Source of the DNA: Gnetum montanum
Taxonomy: Eukaryota; Streptophyta; Gnetopsida; Gnetales; Gnetaceae
Direction of reading: 5' to 3'
Assembly (NCBI GenBank): GCA_015680685.1
Contig: MNCI01003323.1
Location: 145,329 to 209,328 of the forward strand
Length of the DNA: 64,000 bases
The notes under the pieces: model-generated
What the model was told of the DNA's origin: nothing
Seen by the model: the letters and a program-made list of their open reading frames with translations, nothing else
Database searches by the model: none
Program-made: the position numbers and the translations under genes
Shown here: positions 48,335 through 59,645 of the stretch, piece by piece
Layout: every line of letters starts with the position of its first letter
Position numbering within the stretch: the stretch's first letter is position 1

Positions 48335-49014
48335 AGTGAAATGTTTGAAACTAACTAATTTTATGCCCAATCGATGCGAAACTTTCCTGGAACGCCAGTG
48401 TCAGTATCACATGAAACGCGAAGATCGGGGCATTAATTTCATGGATATCGTATGAATTGTGGTCCGAAATGACCCTAAACTAACGCATAGCTTATCATCT
48501 CGTAATCTAGCTGCATTAACTAAAATCTGTACAAAAATTAAAATTCAATTATTTCAACACGCTAGACATGCCACGTTACACCTTTCATTTTACTTAACAG
48601 AAGTCACATGCTAGCATCTAGGAAGCTCGGCTCGCCATTTTTTCATAAACTGTGCATATTTGTAATGGTCCACCAAGACCTTAGATTGGAAGCTTTTCTA
48701 ATATGCAACTCTAATGCACAAAATAATAAACCCTTATCATTTCAACAGATCGGCAAAAAAGATAATGTAACAACTTCCATTTTTGGCAATTTTGCAGGGC
48801 AATTCATAAATGGATGCAACTTTATCCACACCGCTAGCCTTAACAGGCTCGTATGGGGAGACCATTAGATAGCTCAATTACACACTAATAAGAACAAACC
48901 CTTCCCTTTTTGATGCAACCATAGAAACATTGAAAATATCCCCAGACTGGCCAGAACATTTGGTCCGAACTCTAGACCTAGAAGCTGGTGATGTGACCGA
49001 GGACCATAACGCAA
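48335..49014. other. C: divergent spacer between antisense gene and RT
   Basis: Upstream region for the antisense gene and lead-in to pol. One array-like AATGACCCTAAACTAACGCA occurs near 48470. The end (about 48880-49010) still encodes pol lead-in sequence in another frame. Confidence 0.5.
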
Positions 49015-51129
49015 GTGCTCCAAAATAACATTGTTGTATTTGCGTGGTCATACGAGGACATGCCGAGATTAGACCCAAGATTAATACAGCATAACATAAT
49101 CTTAGACCCACGCATCAAAGCAACTAGACAGAAGGCACAAAAGATTAAGCCAGAAATCGTGCTAACAGTGCGTAATGAAATCACTAAGCTATATCAGGTT
49201 GGTTTTATTCGTGCGGTCAATTACTCAGATTGGATGTCAAACATCGTAGTTGTCTCTAAGAAAATAGGAGGAATACGCATCTGCATAGACTTCCAGGATC
49301 TGAACAAGGCCATGATTAAGAACAACTTCCTGTTACCGAGTATTGACCAACTGATCGATATAATAGCTGGTCACGCGCTTTTGTCCTTTATGGATGATTT
49401 TTCAGGTTATAATCAAATTCGTATTAACCTGGAGCATCAATTGACCACAACATTCATGATGCCCTGGGGGACTTTCTGTTACGCTATGATGTCTTTCGAG
49501 CTAAAAAATGCCGGAGCGACGTATCAACGAGCCATGAAATACATCATTAGCGGTTACCTCTTAGGGAGATTGAACGACTACGTAGATGACATAGCTGTCA
49601 AGTCTATAAAGTCAGAAGATCATTCAGAAGATCTAGAGTTAGTCCTTAAACGATGTCTCAAATATGACCTATGGCTCAACCCAAAGAAATGCGTATTTGG
49701 AGTCAAAACTAAATGCATGTTGGAGTTTGTGGTATCAAAAACTGGCATCCGAGTCAACCCCGACAAGATTAAAGCCATTGTTGATTTAATGCCACCTACA
49801 AACCTCAAGGAACTGCATGGGTTGCAGGGTAGACTGTAATTTATCAGGTGGTTCATTTTGAAGTTAACAGATAAATTACATCCTATGCAACATCTCCTTA
49901 AGAAGGGCGTTAATTTTGAATGGACCGATGACTTCCAGCATGCACTTGACAACTTGAAGAAGGAGCTGCAACACTTACCAATGGTTTTCCCACCACAAAG
50001 GGATCAGCCTTTTTATATTTATCTAGCATACTCAGACGTGTCTATAGCTACGTTACTTTGCCAAAAAAGGAACGATGGGTCAGAAGCCCCTATCTATTAT
50101 CTAAGTCATGCTCTATTTGCATACGAAACAGGGTACAATGAAGTGGAGCATAACTGTTTGGCATTGGTCTTCACACTGAAGAAATGTAGATATTATTTTT
50201 TCCATAGCCAGGTCAACATAATTTGCAAAAATAATGTTCTGCGAGCTATCTCAAACAACTTGTATGAGAGTAGTAGGATAGCTCGTTGGAAAGCTATCAT
50301 AGTCAAATTCTACTTACATTATGTTGGCCAATCGTCCACTAAAGGTCAAGCTATAGCTGACCAGCTTGCAACATCGCCTATTCATGATCAAGCTATGATA
50401 GAACCAGAATTTCCAGATGAGCATGTACATAGTCTAAACCCTGTATCAATAGGCCTCGAAGCAACGTCATACTTCGACGAAGCTTCGACTACCATAGGCG
50501 GTAGTGCTGCCACTGTCATTACACTCTCCCCTGAGGATGTGTGTCCACTAGCTTACCACCTAGCCTTCCCTTGTATGAACAATATGGCAAAGTACGAGGG
50601 GCTCCTCAGGGGATTATTGACAACCAAGGAACTCAACATTCAACACCTAGCAATCCTAGGCGATTCGATGCTCTTCATCAATCAAATCATAAGGGTCTAC
50701 ACCTGCAAAGCTGTTCATCTACAGCCCTACTGCGATATGGCTAAAGATCTTCTTAAACAATTCATGACAACTAATGCCCAACACGTGCCATGTAACGAAA
50801 ATGTTGTAGCCGATGCACTAGCCACACTGGCATTAAACATGCCACCACATTTGTTTGCCACTTGGCCCTCTTTAATGATAGAATGTATAGACCTTGTCAT
50901 TCAAGCAGTGCAAATCTCTTCATTAAACACGGGAAGAATGCCAGAATGGTACGACAACATTAAGACTTACCTTTTGCATGGTGAACCACTGCATGAGCTA
51001 ACGTATGCACAAAAAGATGCAGTGCGTAAGTGTGCTAGGCAATACATCATCATCGGAGACAGTACTCTCTATAGACGCTCTTTCGATGGGGTATTGCTAA
51101 CCTGCATTAATAATGACCAAGCACAATGA
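49015..51129 (+). pseudogene. C: reverse transcriptase with two RNase H domains
   Basis: A single frame with stops only at 49837 (TAA) and 51127 (TGA). RT: VGFIRAVNYSDWMSNIVVV, LSFMDDFSGYNQI, FELKNAGATYQRAM and the catalytic YVDD at residues 189-192 of the first open part, then a thumb and a connection (NFEWTDDFQHALDNLKKEL). The first RNase H spans about 49960-50350 (YIYLAYSDVSIATLL, EVEHNCLALVFTLKKC). The second, at about 50440-50880, is of the archaeal type that marks Tat elements: SYFDEAS (Asp), MAKYEGLL (the expected Glu is Lys), LGDSMLFINQI (Asp), VVADALATLAL (Asp). Confidence 0.9.
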
Positions 51130-51132
51130 ATA

Positions 51133-52188
51133 GTGAGTGAAGTCCACAAGGGGTTGTGTGGAGGACACGTAGCCCCGCAAGCTATGGCCGCTAAAATCAG
51201 ACACTTAGGGTACTATTGGCCGTATATGGAAAAGAATTTCCTTACCAAGGTCAAGACATGTGATACATGCCAGCGTCACGCAAACTTAATACATGTGTCC
51301 CCAATCGAGTTACACACTACACAAATTACTTGGCCATTCCAACAATGGGGACTAGATATCATAGGTCCCATCATGCCTAAATCTTCCACAGGACATAGCT
51401 TCATTATTACCACCACTGAGTATTTCACAAAGTGGGTTGAGGCTATTCCTCTACGGAAGATTACATCTCAACAGGTTTGCCATTTCATCTTAGACAATAT
51501 AGTAACCAGATTTGGGCTTCCTATTACTATTGTGACTGACAATGGGCCACAATTCAGTAGTGCTGAAACCAAATCTTTTTGCGATAACCTTGGTATCAAG
51601 CAATATTTTTCTTCACCCTATTATCCGCAAGCAAATGGTCAAGCATAGGCAACAAACAAAGTGGTCATCAACTTGTTGAAAAAGATGCTCAGCAGCAACA
51701 AAAAGCGATGGCACGAGAAAATCCTCTATGTGCTATGGGCGTATTGTACGATGTGTAGGACAACTACAGACAAGACGCCCTATAGCCTAGTCTATGGATC
51801 CGAAGCAGTGTTGCCCTTGGAATTGTAGGTTCCTTCATTATGTATGGTCCTCTCCATGGTTATAAATGAGACTCAACACAATCAGTCTAGGATCGTGGAT
51901 TTAGACTTAGTCTGGGAGAAGTGCATCCAGATGCTCGACACCATCGAAAGGTATCAAGACAGGTGAAGACAAAAGCATCATCGTCACTTGCATCAACGAC
52001 CGATCAAGAAAGGAGACTTGGTTCTCAAAGCCATTCGTGAATCAGCAAGTAAATTCTTTGCAAGTTGGGAGGGCCCTTTCTTGGTTATCAACGCATACGA
52101 CAATGGAGCATTCAGGCTAGCAGACATCAACAGCAACGAACACCCGAATCTAGTGAATCATATGTATCTGAAGCCGTACTACACCTAA
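51133..52188 (+). pseudogene. C: integrase, catalytic Glu codon is a stop
   Basis: Same frame as RT. The zinc finger reads VHKGLCGGH ... CDTCQRH. The catalytic core has WGLDIIGP (first Asp) and VTDNGPQF (second Asp). The Glu expected after NGQA is TAG at 51646-51648; D keeps GAG there. Further stops lie near 51826 and 51964. The C-terminal part reads KKGDLVLKAIRES, SWEGPFLVI and LVNHMYLKPYYT. The enzyme would insert element cDNA into the nucleus-located genome. Confidence 0.9.
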
Positions 52189-52194
52189 ACGTAG

Positions 52195-52600
52195 CGCAAA
52201 GGTAATAAACGTCTGCTACAACATAAAACTGGCAATGTTGTACCCGTCCACTATGACGTAAACTAGCAAGGTTGTACATGTCTGCTAAGACGTAAAATGG
52301 CATTTCTTGCACGCGTCCATCAAGATGCTAAACTGGAAAAGTTTTTGACCATCCACCATGACGTGAAACTAGCAAGGTAAGAACATGTTTGCTGAGATGC
52401 TAAACCAGCATAGACTTGTCCCTAGGTCATGACACAAAATTGACACCCACAGCACAGATTACTGGGATCATAAACTAGCTCTTCCACCATCCGCTACGAT
52501 GTAAAACTAGCAGGTTTCAGTCTGCCTAGACATTAAACCAGGACCACGGTCTGCTGAGACTTAAAACCAGCAACAATGGTCAACCAGGACTCAAAAATGG
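52195..52600 (+). repeat. C array B
   Basis: About ten units around (T/A)CTGCTA(C/G)(A/G)ACGTAAAACTGGCAA, spaced 30-45 bp, directly after integrase. Same position and core as in E1, E2 and D. Confidence 0.85.
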
Positions 52601-53708
52601 AATCTATCAATAGAAAATCCATGAAGCAAGCGAGCGTGGTCACTCTTGCACTGCATCCCTACTAGATGGAATGGGTAAGGCGTTGGAACAGATGCAATGC
52701 CATTACCCCACTGGCATCCTACTGATTCCTCGGATATGCCGAAAGGCATGCTACTGATCCCTCAGAGATGTTGCTACGACAGCCACTTCATAGTTGCATC
52801 TTCTAGGATCAACTTCGTCGCTTGGGGCCTCAAAGAAACTGTGGTCATCCATAGTTTCAGTAGCCTTCACCCATCGCCGTCACTAGATTCTCGCTTAGTA
52901 GATTCATCTGACTGGTTCTTTGCTCAGTCATTCGAGTAAGATGAATCTGGCTATTGAAGGCGATTTCATGAACTACAGCATCAACATTGGGCCCCTTGAT
53001 CCTTGCTACAGTCCCTATTTTGTGGCCTACGCTCTCCTTTTCACTTCAGGCTACGCTTGTTTCAACAGCCTCCCTAGCGATTAGGATGATTTCTTTTGGC
53101 TCTCTGCTCTCTATTATGTTTTGCAGGTTACTTGTTATGACAGCGTTGATTGAGAATGCATTCATTAGGAGGCGAGGCATCACAGCATTCTGAGGTGGTT
53201 GCTCAAACTAGCCTGACTACTTGGAAGTGCAGACCCTTCCTTTTCTCCCTCCATCGGGTACCTTACTTCGCTTTCTCCTTCCCTTATCCTTACGACTGCC
53301 TTTACCCTTTTCTTCGTTTGTATAGAGTGTGAACATTTAATCAAGTACTTCGCATCATCATGTCCATGAACTGGCGTAATGTAGCTTGCCTTGTGGAATG
53401 TCAAAAAAAGGGGGGCAAGGCTTGGCAAAATGGATGTAAAACAACTCATCCAGGCCATGTGGGCATAACACAACTCATCTATGCAAGCCCTTCATGTGCA
53501 GTATGGTGGCGTAACTTCTCGCAAAAAGATGCCTAATGATGTGTTCGCGAGAGTTTCATGTTCACATACTTGAGTCTTCCCCGAATCTCCCTCCTCTCAC
53601 TTCTATAAAATTCCTCCTATGCTCTCTCCCCCCACCTTCGCACTTCCAAGTTTTACAAAGCGACATTTGAGCAGTTGCCGACAGACACTGTCGATGCCTT
53701 TACCTCTC
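52601..53708 (+). other. C 3' region
   Basis: Non-coding in the sense direction. The antisense strand is fairly open at about 52850-53170 (see D 37002-37325). Pyrimidine-rich stretches lie at about 53230-53310. Confidence 0.5.
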
Positions 53709-53784
53709 AGGTGTTTCGTATTCTTTGTTGACGTATTTTGGGCAAGCCCTCTAAATGTCAACAAAGAGGGGCCATTAAAACACC
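53709..53784 (+). promoter_or_regulatory. C PPT with inverted repeat across the 3' LTR edge
   Basis: PPT AACAAAGAGGGGCC at about 53760-53773. AGGTGTTTCGTATTCTTTGT, followed by TGAC, faces TGTCAACAAAGAG and the LTR start TAAAACACC. Confidence 0.8.
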
Positions 53785-55280
53785 GTGAAAATTTCAAGGC
53801 CTCAATGGTTCAGCAAAATCCTACAACTCAGACAAGGATTTGCGACAAGTCACGGCTTAGCAAGTTCCCTTATCGACTAAGGGTATGTTCTGCCATGCTA
53901 CACAGTGCAACGTAATAAGCTCCAGAGGACAGAACAAGACAAGGGATGCACGACAGCAAACTTTCAACTTTGCAAGTTTTCTATGTCCCGAAAATCTTAA
54001 CTTTTGGCATATTACGCTGCATTATGCAACATAGCGTAACGTCGCATAACACAGTGTAATGCCAGAAGGTAGTCCATCGCAACATTAAATATGGCAAAAT
54101 ATTGAGACTTAAGCAACGATCTGCAGCATGCCGCATATTTCAGCAAGTTTTCTTTTTCGGTTAAGGGCCATATTACGCTGCAATACGCAGTGTAGCGTAA
54201 TAAACCCTGGAAGGATTGAACAGAAACAAAGAAAAGCGCGGTGACAACACTTCAATTTTTTGCAGGTTCGCTATTTTACGCTGAATTGCGCTATGCAGTG
54301 TGTTCTAACATGATGCAGCGTAATACAAGAAATGACAAAGATAGTGCAATTTAGGTATCAATAGTTTATACGCCATAATACGCTCTCTAGCGTAATGTAA
54401 TGTAATCAAAGAATAGTTTGTTGCCAAAGCTCCGGCAAAAGTGGTTTATGACGCATTACGCTTCAGAGCGTAATGTAGCGTGGCGCTGCAAGCTTCAAAC
54501 ACAAACACACCAAATCAATGGCATCTTGTAGGTTCAGGACACGTGTCATCTAAACCGCGTTTTTCTCCTAACCCTAACCTTATAAATATTCCAGTCAACA
54601 AAGATTAAAGGGTTGGCAAAAATTTCTCTGGATAGGAAAATTTTCTCCGTGAGCAATTCTCTTTCGTTGGCAATTGTTGACAACTTTTGGAAAAGATTGA
54701 CGAGAGGGCAAAAGAAGACCAGCGACTGTAAGAATATCAGAGGTGATTGGAAAGAATCCTTGATCAAAAATAGCCGGTTAACGGATACTCTACCTCAGGT
54801 TTGATTTTCCTTGTGCCCAGATTGGCTAGAACAAGGTAGATCGACCTTTGCTTGTTTTATCTTTAAATAGCTTTCTTGATGTTGGCACGTGCTTCGTCTA
54901 AACCGAAGTCTGCCTATAATCTTTGTATCCAAAATATTTTATTCATAAGTTACATCCCAGATCTTGGGATTGCATGTTCTCTAAATCCAATTTCCTATGT
55001 CCTATCTATACAAATTTTAAAATTGCTTTAAATAGATTACATCATTTTCAATTACCTTCGAGTTTAACGATATTATATCTTCTCATAAAAATCACCATTT
55101 TTCCATCCAATTATCACAAAAATTTTACAAATTAAGTAAGTCCCTGTCTGATCGATAAGCCCATTCAGGCGACCTCGGATTCGTCTTCTCCAGCACAGCC
55201 CTCTCACAAATTCGGGGTTGGAACTGTGTACACGGACTTCCGCTCGGTATTTCCAGCGATCAACATTATCTGTCATTACA
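53776..55280 (+). repeat. C 3' LTR
   Basis: Collinear with 37886-39416. Palindrome at 54454-54475, telo-box-like motif and TATA box at 54568-54588. It ends CATTACA before CTAGC. Confidence 0.92.
54568..54588 (+). promoter_or_regulatory. C 3' LTR core promoter: telo-box-like motif and TATA box
   Basis: CTAACCCTAACC followed by TATAAATA, as in the 5' LTR. Confidence 0.65.
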
Positions 55281-55479
55281 CTAGCAGACCGCTATGCTAT
55301 TTTATAGTCATAGCAATCTATTTATGCCAGTTTTACATCGTAGTGGACCTTGGTGATGCTTTGCCAGTTTAACGTTGTAGCAGACGTTTGCTCATCTTTG
55401 CCAGTTTTACGTCGTAGCGGATATTTGTTTGCCAGTTTTACATCATAGTAGACGATCTTACCATGTTCATGCTTTAGAT
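55281..55479 (-). repeat. D array B, right part
   Basis: Begins with the duplicated CTAGC and continues the array cut at 37885. Units read GCCAGTTTTAC(A/G)TC(A/G)TAG(C/T) on the plus strand. Confidence 0.85.
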
Positions 55480-56700
55480 GTAGTACAGCTTGAGATACGA
55501 GTGATTCACCAAATTTGCAAACTCGTTGTCATCCATATCTACTAGCTTGAAGGCCCCGTTCCCAAAGGCTTTTGTGACCATGTATGGACCTTCCTAGTTT
55601 GCTGAGAATTTGTTCATCTGCTCATGGACAGCCTTGAGAATGAGGTCTCCCTTCTGTATTGGTCATTGATTTAGATTCACATGATGTTTTTGCTACTACT
55701 TATTCTAGTAACGCTCTATGCGACTCATCGTTTGTGCATGCTCCTCCTCTATTGAGTCGAGGTCAATGATCCTCGACTCGTTGTTCTGGGCTTTGCTCAT
55801 GACATTTGATAAGATCATCCGAAGTGATGGCACCTACAACTCAAGAGGTAACACTACTTCAAATCCATAAATGAGACTGTAAGGTGTCTTACCTATCACA
55901 GTTCTGCATGTGGTCCTGTAAGCCCACAGCATATAGAGGATTTTCTCATGCCATTGCCTCTTGCTGTTGTTAAGCATTCTTTTCAGCAAGTTGATGATGG
56001 ACTTATTTGTAGCCTCAGCTTGTCCATTATCCTACAGGTAATATGGTGAGGAGAATGATTGTTTAATTCCAAGATTGGTGCAGAAGGTTCAGGTTTCCGT
56101 ACTACTGAATTGTGGCCCGTTGTCAATTACAATAGTCATGGGAAGCCCAAACCTTGTTACGATGTTATCCAAGATGAAGTGGCAAATCTACTAAGATGTA
56201 GTCTTCCTTAAGGGGATAGCCTCTACTCACTTAGAGAAATACTTAGTAGTGGTGATGATGAAGCTATGCCCTGCAGAGGACTTAGGTGTGATAGGTCCTA
56301 TGAGGTCTAGTCCCTATCGCTGGAAAGGCCATGTAATCTGCGTCGGATGCAGCTCTGTAGGTGAAACATGTATGAGATTTGCATATCGTTGGCACATATC
56401 ACACGTCTTGAATTTGGCCAGGAAATCATGCTCCATGTGAGGCTAATAGTACCCTAGACATATGATTTTTTCATCCATAGCCCTAGGTGCTATGTGTCCA
56501 CCACATAGTCCCTCATGTACTTCATTAACCACCTTCTGCGCTTGCTCCTCATTTACACATGCCAACAATATTCTTTCATAGGAGTGTCTACATAGTGCAT
56601 TGTCTCCCATGAGCACATATTGCCGAGCATGCTTAGGAATTGCATCTCTCTGGGCAAATGTCAATCCACTTGAGGGCTCGCCATGTTGCAAGTAGGCTTT
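55480..56700 (-). pseudogene. D: integrase
   Basis: Homologous to C 51133-52188. The zinc-finger side is in the open frame 56443-56691 (VNEVHEGLCGGHIAPRAMDEKI). The NGQAEATNK block with the catalytic Glu is intact in D at about 56010, where C has a stop. The C-terminal DLILK and EGP(Y/F) blocks lie near 55550-55650. Several stops, mostly TAG, break it. Confidence 0.8.
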
Positions 56701-56718
56701 AATGTTGGCGTACCACTC

Positions 56719-58770
56719 CTAGGTATTCGCAGCGCTAATAGAGGCTACATGTACCATTTGAGTGATAGGCTCAGTACACTCGGTAATCAAGGTTAGAAAA
56801 TTTACGAACAAGTGTGATGAAATATTTAACACTAGGATGGCTAGGGCATCTACTATAATGTTTTCGTTACATGGCACATGTTGCACGTCTATAGTTGCAA
56901 ACTGTTTGAGTAGGATTTTTGCTAAGTCGCAATAGGATTGTAGGTGTGTAGCTTTGCAGGAGTAGACCTTGGTGATTTGATTCATAACTAGTTGTGAATC
57001 TCCGTAAATCACCAAGGGTTGTATGCTTAATGCTTGGGCTACTAAAAGCCCCCTAAGTTACCCCTTGTATTCTACCACATTTTTTGTACAAGGGAACGCA
57101 AAAAGATAAGCTAAAGGATGCATTTCCCCAGAGGGGAATGAAATGATAGTAGCCGCACTACCCCCTCGCACTGTCGAGGCATTGTCAAAATGCAAAGTAG
57201 CTTCAAGATGTGATGGGACAGCCTTGATAGTGCTAACATGCTCATCTGGGAATTTGGGATCTATGATCGCCTGATCGTCGATGGGTGAGATCGTAAGTTG
57301 TGTTGCTATGGCTTGACCTTTCGTTGATGATTGGCTCACATAATGCAAATCGAATTCTGCTATTATTGCTTTCCACTGGGCTATCCTACTGCTTTCGTAT
57401 AGATTGTTTGTGATAGCCCAGAGTATGTTGCTCTTACAAATAATGTTAATTTTTCTACGAAATAGGTAGTGTCTCCACTTCTTCAATGCAAACACTAAGG
57501 CAAGGCAGTTTCTCTCCACCTTATTGTATTTCACTTCATATGCTATCAGTGCATGACTTAGGTAATACATTGGTATCTCAGAACTGTCATCCCATTTCTG
57601 ACGTAACAGTGTCACAATAGATGTATCCGAAGTAGTAAGGTAGATGAAGAAAGGCTTGTCCCTCTGTGGTGGGTAAACAGTTGAGAGGTGCAAGAGGTCT
57701 TTCTTCAGATCATCAAAGGCTTGTTGGCACTGTGGTGTCCATTCGAAGTTAACCCCTTTCTTTAGTAGATGGTGCATGGGATGTAACTTGTCAGTCAATT
57801 TTGCTATAAACCTTCTGATGAACTATACTCTACCTTGTAACCTACGGAATTCCTTAAGATTTGTAGGTGGCGCCAGGTTAACGATGGCCTTGACTTTGTC
57901 AGGGTCCACTTGTATTCCAACCTCTGATACTACAAAAACCCTAACATGTGTCCGGTTCTCACCCTGAAGACACATGTTTTAGGATTAAGGCATAAATTGT
58001 GCATCTGAAAACACTTGAGGACTATACCTAGATTGTTGGGATGATCAATGGCTTCTTTAGATTTCACCGTTATATCATCCACGTAGTCATTCAGCGTTTC
58101 TAAGATGTAATGGCTAATGATGTAAGTCATGGCTCACTGGTAGGTTGCCCTGGCGTTCTTGAGCCCAAAAGGCATCATAGTGTAATAAAAAGTACCCCAT
58201 GGGGTTATGAAGGTTGTTGTTAACTGATGCTATGGGTTAATGCGAATTTGGTTGTAGTAGGAGAAACCATCCATGAAGGATAATAGAGCATGACCAGCCA
58301 TAATGTCAATGAGTTGATCAATACTCGGATGTGGGAAATCGTCTTTGATCGTTTCCTTGTTCAGAACTTGGAAGTCTATATAGATTCGTATCCCTCTTGT
58401 TTTCTTAGAAACTACAATGATGTTAGACACCCATTCCAAGTAATCAACTGCCCGAATGAAACCAGCCTGGTATAGCTTGGTGATTTCATCCCATATGGCC
58501 AATGCAGTCTCTGGTTTAACCTTATGAGCCTTCTGCTTAATCGCTTTCATGCACAGGTCTAAGATGATGTTGTGCTATATCAGCCTTGGATCTAAACCCA
58601 GCATGTCACTGTATGACCATGTAAAGACTTCAATGTTGTCTTACAAAATTTTGGCTACATCTTTGTGCGTCTACGAATCTAGGAGGGAACTAAGATTCAA
58701 CGTTTTTAACTCCCCCTAGATTTGGTCACAGGCGTCTTGATGAGAGGGTCCTCAGTTGCATCCTAGCCTC
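56719..58770 (-). pseudogene. D: reverse transcriptase with two RNase H domains
   Basis: Minus strand, in order: RT from about 58770 (VFTWSY), AGFIRAVDYLEWVSNIIVVS, ALLSFMDGFSYYNQI, LNDYVDDITVKS with the catalytic YVDD, then a first RNase H in the long open frame 57798-57058. The archaeal-type second RNase H starts there (LHFDNAST, NVVEYKG) and continues in 57015-56719 (VIYGDSQLVMNQI, IIVDALAIL). All four acidic residues of the second RNase H look present, unlike C. Stops and short frame changes separate the pieces. Confidence 0.85.
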
Positions 58771-59503
58771 TAAATCTAGGGCTTGGACCAAATGTTCAGG
58801 CTAGTCTGGAAATGCTTCTAAGGACACTACAATGCTAACTGTGGGTGATTTCTAGTCTATTAGATCTGGTTTTAGTTGTCTTGCAAGTTTTCCATGTGGA
58901 CCTGCTAAAGCTAAAGGTGAAGCGAGATCATGATGGAGTTCCATTCGTGCTCAACCTACCAAAATGAGATGAGAGTCTAGTCAAGAGCTACATGTTGGTA
59001 GTAATCATGCATAGTGAAAATTTGCAAAGTAGCAATAAGATGTAATCGGTAAAGTATGATGCAAAGCTCAAAATTCACCAGTTTAAAGTCATGGTAGACC
59101 GCTAAGACATCAAATAAAAAACTGCTAGTGTAAAAGTGCAAAACTACTAATTTAATGTCATTTTAGACTACCTAGATGTAAAATGCAAAACTGCTAGTAT
59201 AAATAATAGAAAGTTGCTAATGTAAAGATGTGAAATTGCTAGTTTAATGTCATTGTAGACTACTAACTATATTGAAACTATACACTAGGATTGATAGTTT
59301 AAGGTCTTTTTGGACCACCTAAAATGCAAGATATTTTTATGAAGGCAAATGGCTAGTTTGAAGCATGTCAAAGCTTTTCACCCAGGCCCACCTATGTTAA
59401 TGCGAACAGTGCTACGATGTCATGGCGAGCATGCTACGCTGCACAGAATACTTTGCATTAAACGGAGAGAGAGAATGACAAGTTTCCTTTTTACCATTAT
59501 GGC
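58771..59503. repeat. D: spacer between RT and antisense gene, with array units
   Basis: Positions 59080-59360 hold degenerate units around CTGCTAGT(T/G)TAA and TTTAATGTCATT(T/G)TAGAC, a third placement of the TTAAACTAGCA-type repeat. A TGCTACGCTG motif lies at about 59430. No gene seen. Confidence 0.6.
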
Positions 59504-59511
59504 TATAAATA
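59504..59511 (+). promoter_or_regulatory. TATA box of the D antisense gene
   Basis: TATAAATA in GGCTATAAATAGGG, about 135 bp before the ATG at 59646. An upstream out-of-frame ATG is at 59603. Confidence 0.55.
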
Positions 59512-59645
59512 GGGATTAACCCTTGGTAAACTTGTCATTTTCATTGTAACAGTGTAGAGCCCACATTCGGAGCATAGAGTGATTTTGTAAATAAGGAGCA
59601 AGATGGTTCGACGTAGTGACGAAGAAAGAGTTGGCAAGCAAGATG

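Larger units (their letters stand above)
37886..55280 (+). mobile_element. Element C: complete Tat-like retrotransposon nested in D
   Basis: It is 17,395 bp with LTRs of 1,531 and 1,505 bp and a perfect target duplication CTAGC at 37881-37885 and 55281-55285. PBS, gag, protease, antisense gene, RT, RNase H, second RNase H, integrase, array B, PPT and 3' LTR are all present. By eye, the first roughly 185 aligned LTR bases differ at about 17 positions, mostly transitions. It is the youngest and best preserved element here, but pol alone has five stops. Confidence 0.92.

Noticed and set aside
52195-52600. A CRISPR-like array of regularly spaced repeats
   Set aside because: Units are degenerate with uneven spacing, and they lie inside plant retrotransposons at a fixed position; no cas-like genes.
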